A stretch of 64,000 bases of DNA from Arenibacter algicola (GTDB taxonomy: Bacteria > Bacteroidota > Bacteroidia > Flavobacteriales > Flavobacteriaceae), in NCBI RefSeq assembly GCF_018860365.1, contig NZ_JAHKPO010000016.1:47134-111133 (forward strand). Reading direction: 5' to 3'. Positions 50,391 to 61,256 of the stretch are shown piece after piece (position 1 is the first letter of the stretch; each line of letters starts with the position of its first letter). The notes under the pieces were generated by a model. The model was not told the DNA's origin, did no database searches, and saw only the letters and a list, made by a program, of their open reading frames with translations. The position numbers and the translations under genes are program-made.

Positions 50391-53300
50391 ATGTTCACAA
50401 ATCAGACTGAAAGAATAAGTTTCGCATCCGCTAAGAACACTCCGAACTATCCGGATTTCTTGGACATTCAGATTAAATCATTTCAAGATTTTTTTCAGCT
50501 TGAAACTAAATCTGACGAGAGGGGCAATGAAGGGTTGTATAACACCTTCATGGAAAACTTTCCCATTACAGACACGAGGAACCAGTTCGTATTAGAATTT
50601 TTAGATTACTTCATTGATCCACCGAGATATTCCATTCAAGAATGTATAGAGCGTGGACTTACTTATAGTGTTCCATTAAAAGCAAGATTAAAATTATATT
50701 GTACAGATCCCGAGCATGAGGATTTCGAGACTATTGTACAAGATGTGTACTTAGGAACTATTCCTTATATGACGCCAAGTGGTACCTTTGTTATCAATGG
50801 TGCGGAACGTGTTGTTGTTTCTCAGTTGCACCGTTCTCCAGGGGTTTTCTTTGGTCAATCTTTCCATGCTAACGGAACTAAGTTGTATTCTGCTAGGGTT
50901 ATTCCTTTTAAAGGTTCTTGGATAGAATTTGCAACAGATATCAATGGTGTTATGTACGCCTATATTGATAGAAAGAAAAAATTACCGGTTACCACCTTGT
51001 TCAGGGCCATTGGCTTTGAAAGGGATAAGGATATTTTGGAGATATTTGACCTTTCTGAAGAGGTTAAGGTTTCCAATGCCGGCTTGAAAAAAGTATTGGG
51101 CCGTAAATTGGCGGCTAGAGTGTTGAACACATGGCACGAGGATTTTGTGGATGAGGATACTGGCGAAGTGGTATCTATTGAAAGAAATGAGATTATCCTT
51201 GACCGTGATACTATTTTAGAAAAGGATCATATTAATGAGATATTGGAAGCTGATGTGAAAACTATTCTTTTGCATAAAGAGAATAACGCACAGAGCGATT
51301 ATGCCATTATCCATAACACCCTTCAAAAGGATCCAACAAACTCTGAAAAAGAGGCTGTTGAACATATTTATCGTCAATTGCGTAATGCAGAACCGCCAGA
51401 TGAGGAAACAGCACGTGGTATTATAGATAAATTGTTCTTCTCTGATCAGCGTTATAACCTTGGTGAGGTTGGGCGTTATAGAATGAACAAAAAATTGGGA
51501 TTGGATATTGGAATGGACAAGCAGGTCTTGACCAAAGAAGATATCATTACAATTATAAAATATTTGATCGAGTTGATCAACTCAAAAGCTGAGATCGATG
51601 ATATTGATCACCTTTCCAACCGTAGGGTAAGGACTGTGGGTGAGCAATTATCCCAGCAATTTGGTGTTGGTCTGGCGCGTATGGCCAGAACAATTCGGGA
51701 GCGTATGAACGTACGTGATAATGAGGTGTTTACCCCGATCGATTTGATCAATGCCAAGACCTTGTCTTCGGTAATCAATTCGTTCTTTGGTACCAACCAG
51801 TTATCGCAGTTTATGGATCAAACAAATCCATTGGCAGAGATTACGCACAAAAGAAGATTATCGGCATTGGGGCCAGGTGGACTTTCTAGGGAAAGAGCAG
51901 GGTTTGAGGTACGTGATGTTCACTATACCCACTACGGAAGACTTTGTCCTATTGAAACTCCTGAAGGACCAAACATTGGATTAATATCTTCACTTTCGGT
52001 ATTTGCCAAGGTGAACCCAATGGGCTTCTTGGAAACACCATACCGCAAGGTAGATAACGGTACTGTAAATATTAATGACTTTACTTACCTAAGTGCAGAA
52101 GAGGAAGAAGGAATGAAAATTGCCCAGGCAAACATTCCTATGGATGAAAAAGGAACCATTACTGCGGAGAAGGTAATTGCAAGGGAAGAAGGGGATTTCC
52201 CAGTAGTAGATCCTGCGGAAATTCAGTATACCGATGTTGCGCCAAACCAGATAGCATCTATTTCGGCATCTTTGATTCCATTTTTGGAACATGATGATGC
52301 CAACAGGGCCTTGATGGGTTCTAACATGATGCGTCAGGCAGTTCCATTATTAAAGCCGGAATCACCTATCGTAGGTACAGGTTTGGAGCGTCAAGTGGCG
52401 TCGGATTCAAGGGTATTGATCAATGCAGAAGGAGATGGGGTTATAGAATATGTTGATTCCCAAAAAATTACAATTAAGTACGACCGTACCGAAGAGCAAA
52501 GATTGGTAAGCTTCGAGGAGGATTCCAAGACTTATGAATTGGTCAAGTTTAGAAAAACTAACCAAGGAACAAGTATTAACCTTAAACCAATTGTTAAAAA
52601 GGGTTACAAGGTTAAAAAAGGACAAGTTCTTTGTGAAGGTTATGCTACTGAAAGCGGTGAATTGGCCTTGGGAAGAAACTTGGTAGTGGCTTTCATGCCT
52701 TGGAAAGGTTATAACTTTGAGGATGCGATCGTAATTTCTGAAAAAGTGGTTCGTGAGGATATCTTTACGTCCATCCACGTTGATGAGTACGCATTGGAGG
52801 TAAGGGATACCAAATTGGGAGCTGAAGAGTTGACCAATGATATTCCTAACGTTTCTGAAGAAGCTACCAAGGATTTGGATGAATACGGTATGATCCGTAT
52901 TGGAGCGGAAGTTAAGCCTGGCGATATTTTGATCGGTAAGATCACTCCAAAAGGTGAGTCCGATCCTACTCCGGAAGAAAAATTATTACGTGCCATTTTT
53001 GGTGACAAAGCCGGTGATGTAAAAGATGCGTCCTTAAAGGCATCCCCATCTCTTAGAGGGGTTGTTATTGATAAGAAATTGTTCTCAAGATCTGTTAAGG
53101 ATAAGCGTAAGCGTTCCGAGGACAAGGAAGAACTTTCCAAATTGGAGTTGGAATACGAAGTAAAATTCCAACAGTTGAAAGATGTATTGGTTGAAAAGCT
53201 ATTTACATTGGTCAACGGCAAAACTTCTCAAGGGGTATTGAACGACCTTGGGGAAGAAGTGTTGCCAAAAGGGAAGAAATATACCATGAAAATGTTGAAC

Positions 53301-54200
53301 GCCGTTGATGATTTTGCCCATTTGGTTGGGGGAAGTTGGACTACGGATAAGGAAAGCAATACCATGGTAACCGATCTTTTGCACAACTATAAGATTAAGT
53401 TGAACGACCTTCAAGGTAACCTTAGAAGGGACAAGTTCACTATTTCTGTAGGAGATGAATTGCCTGCCGGTATTATGAAATTGGCCAAAGTTTATATTGC
53501 TAAAAAGCGTAAACTAAAGGTTGGTGATAAAATGGCGGGTCGTCACGGAAACAAAGGTATCGTTTCAAGAATCGTACGTCATGAGGATATGCCGTTCCTA
53601 GAGGATGGAACACCTGTGGATATCGTATTGAATCCGTTAGGGGTACCTTCGCGTATGAACATTGGACAGATATATGAAACTGTTTTAGGATGGGCCGGAT
53701 TAAAATTAGGGAAGAAATATGCGACCCCAATTTTTGACGGAGCTACCTTGGATGAAATCAATGCCTATACCGATGAAGCTGGAATTCCGAGATTTGGTCA
53801 TACTTATCTTCACGATGGTGGTACTGGTCAGCGTTTTGATCAGCCAGCGACAGTTGGGGTTATCTATATGTTGAAACTTGGACATATGGTAGATGATAAG
53901 ATGCACGCTCGTTCAATTGGGCCATACTCACTTATTACACAACAGCCATTGGGTGGTAAAGCACAATTTGGTGGACAGCGTTTTGGAGAGATGGAAGTTT
54001 GGGCGCTCGAAGCATATGGTGCCTCTGCTACATTACGTGAAATATTGACCGTTAAATCGGATGATGTTATAGGTAGGGCCAAGACTTACGAGGCGATCGT
54101 AAAAGGAGAGACCATGCCAGAACCTGGTTTGCCAGAATCTTTCAACGTATTAATGCACGAACTTAAGGGATTAGGTTTGGATATTAGATTGGAAGAATAA
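50391..54200 (+). CDS. rpoB: RNA polymerase subunit beta
   Basis: The 1269-residue subunit forms one half of the active-site cleft. Recognisable are the N-terminal [16 protein letters not shown], the rifampicin region around [20 protein letters not shown] and [32 protein letters not shown] and the C-terminal [18 protein letters not shown]. In the rifampicin cluster the usual susceptible-type residues (Gln, Asp, His and Ser positions) seem to be present. Co-transcribed with rpoC (62-base gap). Confidence 0.99.
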   Translation: MFTNQTERISFASAKNTPNYPDFLDIQIKSFQDFFQLETKSDERGNEGLYNTFMENFPITDTRNQFVLEFLDYFIDPPRYSIQECIERGLTYSVPLKARLKLYCTDPEHEDFETIVQDVYLGTIPYMTPSGTFVINGAERVVVSQLHRSPGVFFGQSFHANGTKLYSARVIPFKGSWIEFATDINGVMYAYIDRKKKLPVTTLFRAIGFERDKDILEIFDLSEEVKVSNAGLKKVLGRKLAARVLNTWHEDFVDEDTGEVVSIERNEIILDRDTILEKDHINEILEADVKTILLHKENNAQSDYAIIHNTLQKDPTNSEKEAVEHIYRQLRNAEPPDEETARGIIDKLFFSDQRYNLGEVGRYRMNKKLGLDIGMDKQVLTKEDIITIIKYLIELINSKAEIDDIDHLSNRRVRTVGEQLSQQFGVGLARMARTIRERMNVRDNEVFTPIDLINAKTLSSVINSFFGTNQLSQFMDQTNPLAEITHKRRLSALGPGGLSRERAGFEVRDVHYTHYGRLCPIETPEGPNIGLISSLSVFAKVNPMGFLETPYRKVDNGTVNINDFTYLSAEEEEGMKIAQANIPMDEKGTITAEKVIAREEGDFPVVDPAEIQYTDVAPNQIASISASLIPFLEHDDANRALMGSNMMRQAVPLLKPESPIVGTGLERQVASDSRVLINAEGDGVIEYVDSQKITIKYDRTEEQRLVSFEEDSKTYELVKFRKTNQGTSINLKPIVKKGYKVKKGQVLCEGYATESGELALGRNLVVAFMPWKGYNFEDAIVISEKVVREDIFTSIHVDEYALEVRDTKLGAEELTNDIPNVSEEATKDLDEYGMIRIGAEVKPGDILIGKITPKGESDPTPEEKLLRAIFGDKAGDVKDASLKASPSLRGVVIDKKLFSRSVKDKRKRSEDKEELSKLELEYEVKFQQLKDVLVEKLFTLVNGKTSQGVLNDLGEEVLPKGKKYTMKMLNAVDDFAHLVGGSWTTDKESNTMVTDLLHNYKIKLNDLQGNLRRDKFTISVGDELPAGIMKLAKVYIAKKRKLKVGDKMAGRHGNKGIVSRIVRHEDMPFLEDGTPVDIVLNPLGVPSRMNIGQIYETVLGWAGLKLGKKYATPIFDGATLDEINAYTDEAGIPRFGHTYLHDGGTGQRFDQPATVGVIYMLKLGHMVDDKMHARSIGPYSLITQQPLGGKAQFGGQRFGEMEVWALEAYGASATLREILTVKSDDVIGRAKTYEAIVKGETMPEPGLPESFNVLMHELKGLGLDIRLEE

Positions 54201-54262
54201 CAAGGATTGGTTTTGAACACTATTCCTAATAACAAGAATTAAATTAGTATCAGAATATAGTT

Positions 54263-57200
54263 ATGGCTAGACTAAAAGATAATAATACCATTAAAAGGTT
54301 CGATAAAATTTCAATCGGTTTGGCATCTCCAGAAGCTATTTTGGCAGAGTCAAGAGGTGAGGTTTTAAAACCTGAAACTATTAACTATAGAACGCACAAG
54401 CCTGAGCGGGACGGTCTATTCTGTGAGCGTATTTTTGGTCCTGTAAAGGATTATGAATGTGCCTGTGGAAAGTATAAAAGAATCCGTTACCGTGGTATTG
54501 TTTGTGATCGTTGTGGGGTAGAGGTAACAGAGAAAAAGGTACGTAGAGATAGGGTAGGACACATTAATTTGGTGGTTCCTGTTGCCCATATCTGGTATTT
54601 CCGTTCCCTGCCCAATAAGATTGGTTACCTATTAGGTTTGCCTTCCAAGAAATTGGATATGATTATTTACTACGAGCGTTATGTAGTAATTCAGCCAGGT
54701 ATTGCCAAGGGACCAGACGGTGAGGAAATCCAAAAAATGGATTTCTTGAGCGAAGAGGAGTATTTGAATATATTGGATTCTATTCCACAAGAGAATCAGT
54801 ACTTGGAAGATACTGACCCAAATAAGTTTATCGCTAAAATGGGTGCGGAATGTCTTATTGACCTTTTGGCAAGAATAGACTTGAGCCAATTGTCTTATGA
54901 ATTGAGACATAAAGCCAATACTGAAACTTCCAAACAACGTAAGACCGAGGCCTTGAAAAGACTTCAAGTAGTTGAAGCCTTAAGGGAATCCCAAGAAAAT
55001 AGGGAGAACAGACCGGATTGGATGATCATGAAGGTAATTCCTGTTATTCCACCTGAATTACGTCCTTTGGTTCCATTGGATGGTGGTCGTTTTGCCACCT
55101 CGGATTTGAATGATCTTTATAGAAGGGTTATTATAAGAAACAACCGTCTTAAGAGATTGGTCGAAATTAAGGCTCCAGAGGTAATTCTTAGAAATGAGAA
55201 ACGTATGCTTCAGGAGGCAGTGGATTCTTTATTTGATAACACACGTAAGGCATCTGCAGTTAAGACCGAATCCAATAGGCCGCTAAAATCACTTTCAGAT
55301 TCATTGAAAGGAAAGCAAGGTCGTTTCCGTCAAAACCTTTTGGGTAAACGTGTGGATTATTCGGCTCGTTCGGTAATCGTCGTTGGACCTGAAATGCAGT
55401 TGTTCGAATGTGGTTTGCCTAAAGATATGGCTGCTGAACTATACAAACCTTTTGTAATCCGTAAATTGATCGAGAGGGGTATTGTAAAAACGGTGAAATC
55501 TGCCAAGAAGATCATAGATAAGAAAGAACCAGTTGTTTGGGATATTCTTGAAAATGTTTTAAAAGGGCATCCAGTATTGTTAAACCGTGCACCTACATTG
55601 CACAGACTAGGTATACAGGCATTCCAGCCAAAGCTTATTGAAGGTAAGGCTATACGTTTGCACCCATTGGTATGTACTGCATTTAATGCGGATTTTGATG
55701 GGGATCAAATGGCAGTTCACTTGCCTTTGGGACCTGAGGCTATTTTGGAGGCACAACTTTTAATGTTGGCATCACATAATATCTTGAACCCTGCAAACGG
55801 TTCGCCTATTACTGTACCATCTCAGGATATGGTCTTGGGTCTATATTATATGACCAAGGAAAGAAAATCCACTCCAGAAGTAGCAGTAAAAGGGGAAGGT
55901 TTAACGTTCTATTCCTATGAAGAGGTGGTTATCGCCTTTAATGAGGGTAGATTGGATCTTAACGCTGGTATCAAGGTACGTGCCAAAGATTTTAATGAGG
56001 CTGGTGAATTGGTTAATCAGATCATTCCAACAACAGTTGGTAGGGTATTGTTTAACATGGTAGTTCCAGAGGAGGCAGGATACATTAATGAGGTACTGAA
56101 CAAAAAATCGCTTAGGGATATTATTGGTAATATATTAAATGTTACCGATGTTCCAACAACAGCCGATTTCTTGGATAAAATAAAAACTATGGGATATGAA
56201 TTCGCTTTTAAAGGTGGATTGTCCTTTAGCTTGGGGGATATTATTATTCCGCCGGAGAAACATGAAATGATTGCGGATGCCAATACACAGGTAGATGGTA
56301 TTATGGCCAACTATAACATGGGTCTTATAACCAATAACGAACGTTACAATCAGGTAATTGACGTTTGGACATCGACCAATGCTATGTTGACAGAATTGGC
56401 AATGAAGCGTATTCGTGAGGATCAGCAAGGATTTAACTCTGTGTATATGATGTTGGATTCTGGTGCAAGGGGCTCCAAGGAGCAGATTCGCCAGTTGACC
56501 GGTATGCGTGGATTAATGGCAAAACCAAAGAAATCTACTGCCGGAGGTGGGGAAATTATTGAAAACCCTATTTTGTCCAACTTTAAAGAGGGTCTATCCA
56601 TTCTTGAATACTTTATATCTACTCACGGTGCGCGTAAGGGTCTTGCGGATACGGCGTTGAAAACGGCGGATGCAGGTTATCTAACACGTCGTTTGGTGGA
56701 TGTTTCACAGGATGTAATTATCAATATTGAGGATTGTGAAACACTAAGAGGGGTTCAAGTTGAAGCTCTTAAGAAAAATGAAGAGATTGTTGAAACTTTA
56801 GGGGAGCGTATCCTTGGAAGGGTTTCTTTACATGATGTTTATGATCCTATTTCTGAAGAATTGCTTTTAAAGGCAGGCCAGGAAATTATGGAATCGGATG
56901 TGAAGAAAATAGAAGCATCCCCAGTTGAAAAAGTAGAGGTGCGTTCTGCCTTGACATGTGAGGCCCAGAAAGGTATCTGTGGTAAATGTTACGGAAGAAA
57001 CTTGTCTACCAATAAAATGGTACAACGAGGAGAGGCTGTTGGTGTAGTAGCTGCACAGTCTATCGGTGAGCCAGGAACACAGTTAACATTGCGTACTTTC
57101 CACGTGGGAGGTATTGCAGGTAACATCTCCGAAGAAAATAAATTGGAGGCCAGATTTGCTGGTGTTGCTGAGATTGAAGATTTAAGGACAGTTACTAGTC

Positions 57201-58561
57201 AGGATGGAGAAGGTAAAAAATCTGAAATTGTAATTTCTAGGACATCAGAGATTAAAGTTGTAGATGCAAAATCTGGAATAACACTAAGTACCAATAACAT
57301 TCCTTACGGTTCACAGTTGTTCATTAAGAATGGTGAAAAAATCGAAAAAGGTCAGGTTATTTGTTCTTGGGATCCTTATAACGGGGTTATTGTTTCAGAA
57401 TTCCCTGGACAGATTGCATATGAAAATATAGAACAAGGTATTACTTACCAAGTAGAGATCGATGAACAAACAGGATTCCAAGAGAAAGTAATTTCGGAAT
57501 CAAGGAACAAGAAATTGATACCTACCCTATTGATCAAAAACAATAAGGATGAAGTATTGCGTTCTTATAACCTTCCGGTTGGATCGCACATTATGGTAGA
57601 TGACGGAGACAAGATCAACGAAGGTAAAATTTTGGTTAAGATACCGCGTAAATCAGCTAAGGCTGGGGATATTACCGGTGGTCTTCCAAGAGTTACCGAA
57701 TTGTTCGAAGCTCGTAACCCATCTAACCCTGCTGTTGTTTCCGAGATTGATGGTGTTGTTTCCTTTGGTAAGATAAAGAGAGGTAACCGAGAAATAATCA
57801 TCGAATCCAAATTGGGTGAGGTTAAGAAATACTTGGTTAAATTGTCGAATCAGATTCTTGTTCAAGAAAATGATTATGTACGTGCCGGGATGCCATTATC
57901 CGACGGGTCAATTACTCCTGAAGATATCTTGGCAATCAAAGGGCCTTCAGCTGTACAACAATACTTGGTGAACGAAGTTCAGGAAGTATATCGTTTACAA
58001 GGGGTGAAGATCAATGACAAGCACTTTGAGGTAGTAGTTCGTCAAATGATGCGTAAAGTACGTATAGAGGATCCGGGAGATACTATCTTCTTAGAAAATC
58101 AATTGGTTCACAAGGATGATTTCATCCAAGAGAATGATGAGATTTTTGGACAGAAAGTGGTAGAAGATGCTGGTGATTCCGAAAACTTAAAACCGGGTCA
58201 GATTGTAAGTGCCCGTGAATTAAGGGATGAAAACTCTATTCTTAAACGAAATGATAAGAATTTGGTTACTGCAAGGGATGCTGTAGCAGCAACTGCTACT
58301 CCTATTCTACAAGGAATTACACGTGCTTCCTTACAGACGAAATCATTTATCTCGGCTGCTTCATTCCAGGAAACGACTAAAGTACTTAACGAAGCTGCGG
58401 TAAGCGGTAAGGTAGATACTCTGGAAGGATTGAAAGAAAACGTAATTGTTGGTCATAAAATACCAGCAGGTACGGGAATGAGGGATTATGAAAATATCAT
58501 TGTAGGTTCCAAAGAGGAATACGATGAAATCATGGCCCGAAAAGAGGAATTGAAATTCTAA
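54263..58561 (+). CDS. rpoC: RNA polymerase subunit beta'
   Basis: The 1432-residue subunit has the N-terminal zinc site ([20 protein letters not shown]), the catalytic NADFDGDQM loop holding Mg2+, the bridge-helix/trigger-loop region with [17 protein letters not shown] and [11 protein letters not shown], a second zinc site [13 protein letters not shown] and the end [10 protein letters not shown]. Normal length for Bacteroidota. It ends ahead of a strong terminator. Confidence 0.99.
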   Translation: MARLKDNNTIKRFDKISIGLASPEAILAESRGEVLKPETINYRTHKPERDGLFCERIFGPVKDYECACGKYKRIRYRGIVCDRCGVEVTEKKVRRDRVGHINLVVPVAHIWYFRSLPNKIGYLLGLPSKKLDMIIYYERYVVIQPGIAKGPDGEEIQKMDFLSEEEYLNILDSIPQENQYLEDTDPNKFIAKMGAECLIDLLARIDLSQLSYELRHKANTETSKQRKTEALKRLQVVEALRESQENRENRPDWMIMKVIPVIPPELRPLVPLDGGRFATSDLNDLYRRVIIRNNRLKRLVEIKAPEVILRNEKRMLQEAVDSLFDNTRKASAVKTESNRPLKSLSDSLKGKQGRFRQNLLGKRVDYSARSVIVVGPEMQLFECGLPKDMAAELYKPFVIRKLIERGIVKTVKSAKKIIDKKEPVVWDILENVLKGHPVLLNRAPTLHRLGIQAFQPKLIEGKAIRLHPLVCTAFNADFDGDQMAVHLPLGPEAILEAQLLMLASHNILNPANGSPITVPSQDMVLGLYYMTKERKSTPEVAVKGEGLTFYSYEEVVIAFNEGRLDLNAGIKVRAKDFNEAGELVNQIIPTTVGRVLFNMVVPEEAGYINEVLNKKSLRDIIGNILNVTDVPTTADFLDKIKTMGYEFAFKGGLSFSLGDIIIPPEKHEMIADANTQVDGIMANYNMGLITNNERYNQVIDVWTSTNAMLTELAMKRIREDQQGFNSVYMMLDSGARGSKEQIRQLTGMRGLMAKPKKSTAGGGEIIENPILSNFKEGLSILEYFISTHGARKGLADTALKTADAGYLTRRLVDVSQDVIINIEDCETLRGVQVEALKKNEEIVETLGERILGRVSLHDVYDPISEELLLKAGQEIMESDVKKIEASPVEKVEVRSALTCEAQKGICGKCYGRNLSTNKMVQRGEAVGVVAAQSIGEPGTQLTLRTFHVGGIAGNISEENKLEARFAGVAEIEDLRTVTSQDGEGKKSEIVISRTSEIKVVDAKSGITLSTNNIPYGSQLFIKNGEKIEKGQVICSWDPYNGVIVSEFPGQIAYENIEQGITYQVEIDEQTGFQEKVISESRNKKLIPTLLIKNNKDEVLRSYNLPVGSHIMVDDGDKINEGKILVKIPRKSAKAGDITGGLPRVTELFEARNPSNPAVVSEIDGVVSFGKIKRGNREIIIESKLGEVKKYLVKLSNQILVQENDYVRAGMPLSDGSITPEDILAIKGPSAVQQYLVNEVQEVYRLQGVKINDKHFEVVVRQMMRKVRIEDPGDTIFLENQLVHKDDFIQENDEIFGQKVVEDAGDSENLKPGQIVSARELRDENSILKRNDKNLVTARDAVAATATPILQGITRASLQTKSFISAASFQETTKVLNEAAVSGKVDTLEGLKENVIVGHKIPAGTGMRDYENIIVGSKEEYDEIMARKEELKF

Positions 58562-58569
58562 ATAATTAG

Positions 58570-58601
58570 AACCTCGGTGTTATTCACCGAGGTTTTTTTT
58601 T
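58570..58601 (+). terminator. terminator of rpoBC
   Basis: AACCTCGGTG (58570-58579), TTATT-type loop, CACCGAGGTT (58585-58594), then a run of T. The perfect 10-bp stem makes a very strong intrinsic terminator. Confidence 0.92.
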
Positions 58602-58674
58602 GGACAATTGGCAATTAAATTGTTCTTTGTTCATTACCGTTTAGTCAAATAGTAATAGATAATCATTTTTTGTA

Positions 58675-58986
58675 ATGAGTGATAAAGATCAAAACCAAAA
58701 ACAGATCAATATAGAATTGGACGAGAAAACGGCCGAGGGAATATATTCCAATTTAGCCATAATCAATCATTCTGTTTCAGAGTTTGTAGTAGATTTTATT
58801 AGTATGATGCCTGGGGCTCCAAAAGCAAAGGTTAAAAGTAGAATTGTGCTTACCCCGCAGCATGCCAAGAAATTCTTAAAGGCGCTTGGCGATAATGTTA
58901 GTCGCTTCGAAAAAGCTCATGGAACCATAAAGGATTATGAGCAGCCCCCAATTCCATTAAATTTTGGACCAACGGGTGAGGCTTAA
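58675..58986 (+). CDS. DUF3467 family protein
   Basis: The 103-residue protein contains QINIELDEKTAEGIYSNLAI, NHSVSEFVVDFISMMPGAPK and KSRIVLTPQHAKKFLKALGD, all typical of DUF3467. It is a small acidic cytoplasmic protein of unknown function, often seen after rpoC in Bacteroidota, as here. A bidirectional terminator separates it from prfC. Confidence 0.93.
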   Translation: MSDKDQNQKQINIELDEKTAEGIYSNLAIINHSVSEFVVDFISMMPGAPKAKVKSRIVLTPQHAKKFLKALGDNVSRFEKAHGTIKDYEQPPIPLNFGPTGEA

Positions 58987-58991
58987 AAATT

Positions 58992-59024
58992 AAAAAACCT
59001 TCTGTATCTACAGAAGGTTTTTTA
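58992..59024. terminator. bidirectional terminator between DUF3467 and prfC
   Basis: AAAAACCTTCTGTA with TACAGAAGGTTTTTT around a TC-type loop. A-run on one side and T-run on the other make it active in both directions, as suits two converging genes. Confidence 0.9.
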
Positions 59025-59048
59025 GTTTTATGGGAATCGAGATGTGAT

Positions 59049-60638
59049 TTAGTCGAATTCTGAAGTAAAATGTAGTTTTACATTGGGATATTTTTGCTGT
59101 GTCATTTGCAGCGAAAATTGGGAATCCGCAAGAAAGACTAGTTGTTTTCTCTTGTCCTTGGCCAAAAACTTCTGTTTTACGCGTTTAAATTCCTTAAATT
59201 CCTCACTGTTCTTATCTTTTGGGTCTACCCAGCAAGCTTTGTAAACCGGAAAGTTTTCATAAGTACATTTGGCGGCATATTCGTGCTCCAAACGGTATTG
59301 TATTACTTCAAACTGTAGGGCACCCACGGTTCCTATTACTTTTCTGTTGTTCATTTCCAGGGTGAATAACTGGGCAACCCCTTCATCCATCAATTGATCA
59401 ATCCCTTTGTTTAGCTGTTTCGCTTTCATGGGATCGGCATTGTTGATATATCTAAAATGTTCCGGAGAAAAACTGGGAATTCCTTTGTAATGCAGTATTT
59501 CGCCCTCTGTTAAAGTGTCCCCAATTTTGAAATTACCGGTATCATGTAATCCAACAATATCCCCAGGATAGGAAATATCCACAATTTCTTTTTTCTCTGC
59601 GAAAAATGCATTGGGACTGGAGAATTTTAAATTTTTGTTTTGACGTACGTGTAAATAGGGTTTGTTTCTTTCAAAAGTACCAGAAACTATTTTTATGAAT
59701 GCAAGACGATCCCTGTGCTTGGGGTCCATATTGGCGTGTATCTTAAATACAAAGCCGGTTAATTCCTTTTCATTGGCTTGGACCAAGCGCTCTTCGGCCA
59801 TTTTGGCCCGTGGTGATGGTGCAATATCTATAAAACAGTCCAACAGTTCCCTTACACCAAAATTGTTCAGGGCAGAACCAAAAAATACGGGTTGCTGTGT
59901 TCCTTTAAGATAACTTTCCTTGTCAAATGGTGGATATACTCCATTCACTAGTTCTAGATTGTCCCTTAGTTCTGTGGCTGCTTTTGTTCCTATGATTTTT
60001 TCAAGCTGTGGGTTGTTTATATCATCGAAAGCAATAGTGTCTTCAATATTCTTTTTACTGTCCCCGCTAAAAAGATTAATGTTTTTTTCGTAAATATTAT
60101 AGATTCCCTTAAAATCATAACCCATACCAATGGGGAAACTTAAAGGAGTTACGGAAAGGCCCAATTTCTGTTCTACTTCGTCCAATAAATCGAAGGCGTC
60201 CTTCCCTTCCCGGTCCAATTTGTTGATGAATACGATCATCGGGATGTTGCGCATTCTACAAACTTCTACCAATTTTTCAGTTTGCTCCTCCACACCTTTA
60301 GCAACATCAACAACAACAATTACGCTATCAACAGCAGTCAGGGTCCTAAAGGTATCTTCCGCAAAATCCTTGTGTCCAGGGGTATCCAGGATATTTATTT
60401 TTTTGTCTTTGTATAGAAAGGCAAGAACAGAGGTGGCTACCGAAATACCTCTTTGTTTTTCAATTTCCATAAAGTCACTGGTAGCAGTTTTCTTTATCTT
60501 GTTGTTTTTCACGGCTCCTGCTTCCTGAATAGCACCTCCAAAAAGCAGTAGTTTTTCTGTTAGTGTTGTTTTTCCCGCATCGGGATGCGATATTATTCCG
60601 AAAGTCCTTCTTCTTTCAATTTGTTCACTAAAACTCAT
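59049..60638 (-). CDS. prfC: peptide chain release factor 3
   Basis: RF3 is the GTPase that removes RF1/RF2 from the ribosome. The 529-residue protein has [15 protein letters not shown] (P-loop), the switch [29 protein letters not shown], and NKLDREG. The barrel domains follow, with [17 protein letters not shown] and a C-terminal [19 protein letters not shown]. Length and motifs match RF3 rather than EF-G. Confidence 0.97.
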   Translation of the reverse strand: MSFSEQIERRRTFGIISHPDAGKTTLTEKLLLFGGAIQEAGAVKNNKIKKTATSDFMEIEKQRGISVATSVLAFLYKDKKINILDTPGHKDFAEDTFRTLTAVDSVIVVVDVAKGVEEQTEKLVEVCRMRNIPMIVFINKLDREGKDAFDLLDEVEQKLGLSVTPLSFPIGMGYDFKGIYNIYEKNINLFSGDSKKNIEDTIAFDDINNPQLEKIIGTKAATELRDNLELVNGVYPPFDKESYLKGTQQPVFFGSALNNFGVRELLDCFIDIAPSPRAKMAEERLVQANEKELTGFVFKIHANMDPKHRDRLAFIKIVSGTFERNKPYLHVRQNKNLKFSSPNAFFAEKKEIVDISYPGDIVGLHDTGNFKIGDTLTEGEILHYKGIPSFSPEHFRYINNADPMKAKQLNKGIDQLMDEGVAQLFTLEMNNRKVIGTVGALQFEVIQYRLEHEYAAKCTYENFPVYKACWVDPKDKNSEEFKEFKRVKQKFLAKDKRKQLVFLADSQFSLQMTQQKYPNVKLHFTSEFD

Positions 60639-60655
60639 TGATTATTTGATTTCGG

Positions 60656-60684
60656 CAAAAATAAGTCAAATTAATTTTTTTCAA
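60656..60684 (-). promoter_or_regulatory. promoter of prfC
   Basis: Minus strand: TTG (60684-60682), 18 bases, TATTTTTG (60663-60656). Predicted start near 60651, 13 bases before the prfC ATG. Confidence 0.6.
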
Positions 60685-61178
60685 CCAGCAAATGCCCGTA
60701 AATAAGGCAAAGAAATATTAATTGGTGGATATTCTGGATTAGACGGGGTATTCCATACATACTTGGCTTTAGTTCATTTCAGTTTGGGGTGTATTTTGGG
60801 GTATGTTTAAGCTTGCTTTTTTCGTCCTATACTGTTAGGTGTTGGGAAATTGTTTTTCGGGGTTTATTTTAGGTAGATCCCGAATTTATGCAGACCACTT
60901 TTCCGGATTTAATGCAGGGTGGTTTTGGATATTATGGATGAAATTATCTGTTGGTCATTGTTGTGCTATAACTTTCCACTTACTTTTTTATAAGTAAAAA
61001 CCTACAATGTAATATTGTTTTACACACTATTTTTACTTGATAATCACAACCTTTTCAAGGTCGTTTTTGTAAATAATTAACACTTTGTCGAGTAATACGG
61101 TTATTGGCAGATTTTATATAATTTATGGCTTGAAAACCTTATGAGTATTGATTTTTTAGATATATCTTGCATGTAATA
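60685..61178. other. about 490-base gene-free stretch
   Basis: Between the prfC promoter and the surface-protein promoter I see no gene. It holds an imperfect tandem repeat at 60885-60929 (TTTATGCAGACCACTTTTCC then TTTAATGCAGGGTGGTTTTG) that may be a remnant of an insertion-sequence end, plus T-rich DNA. Only short frames (under 20 codons) occur. Confidence 0.6.
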
Positions 61179-61207
61179 TTGGAGTTGGCCCCAACTTCTT
61201 ACATTTG
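61179..61207 (+). promoter_or_regulatory. promoter of the surface-protein gene with an operator-like palindrome
   Basis: TTG (61179-61181), 18 bases, TACATTTG (61200-61207). The spacer contains the perfect inverted repeat AGTTGG CC CCAACT (61183-61196). The predicted start near 61212 leaves a leader of about 45 bases. Confidence 0.65.
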
Positions 61208-61256
61208 TTTATGACCTATTATGCCATGGTGATCAGTTGATATAAAACTATCATTT

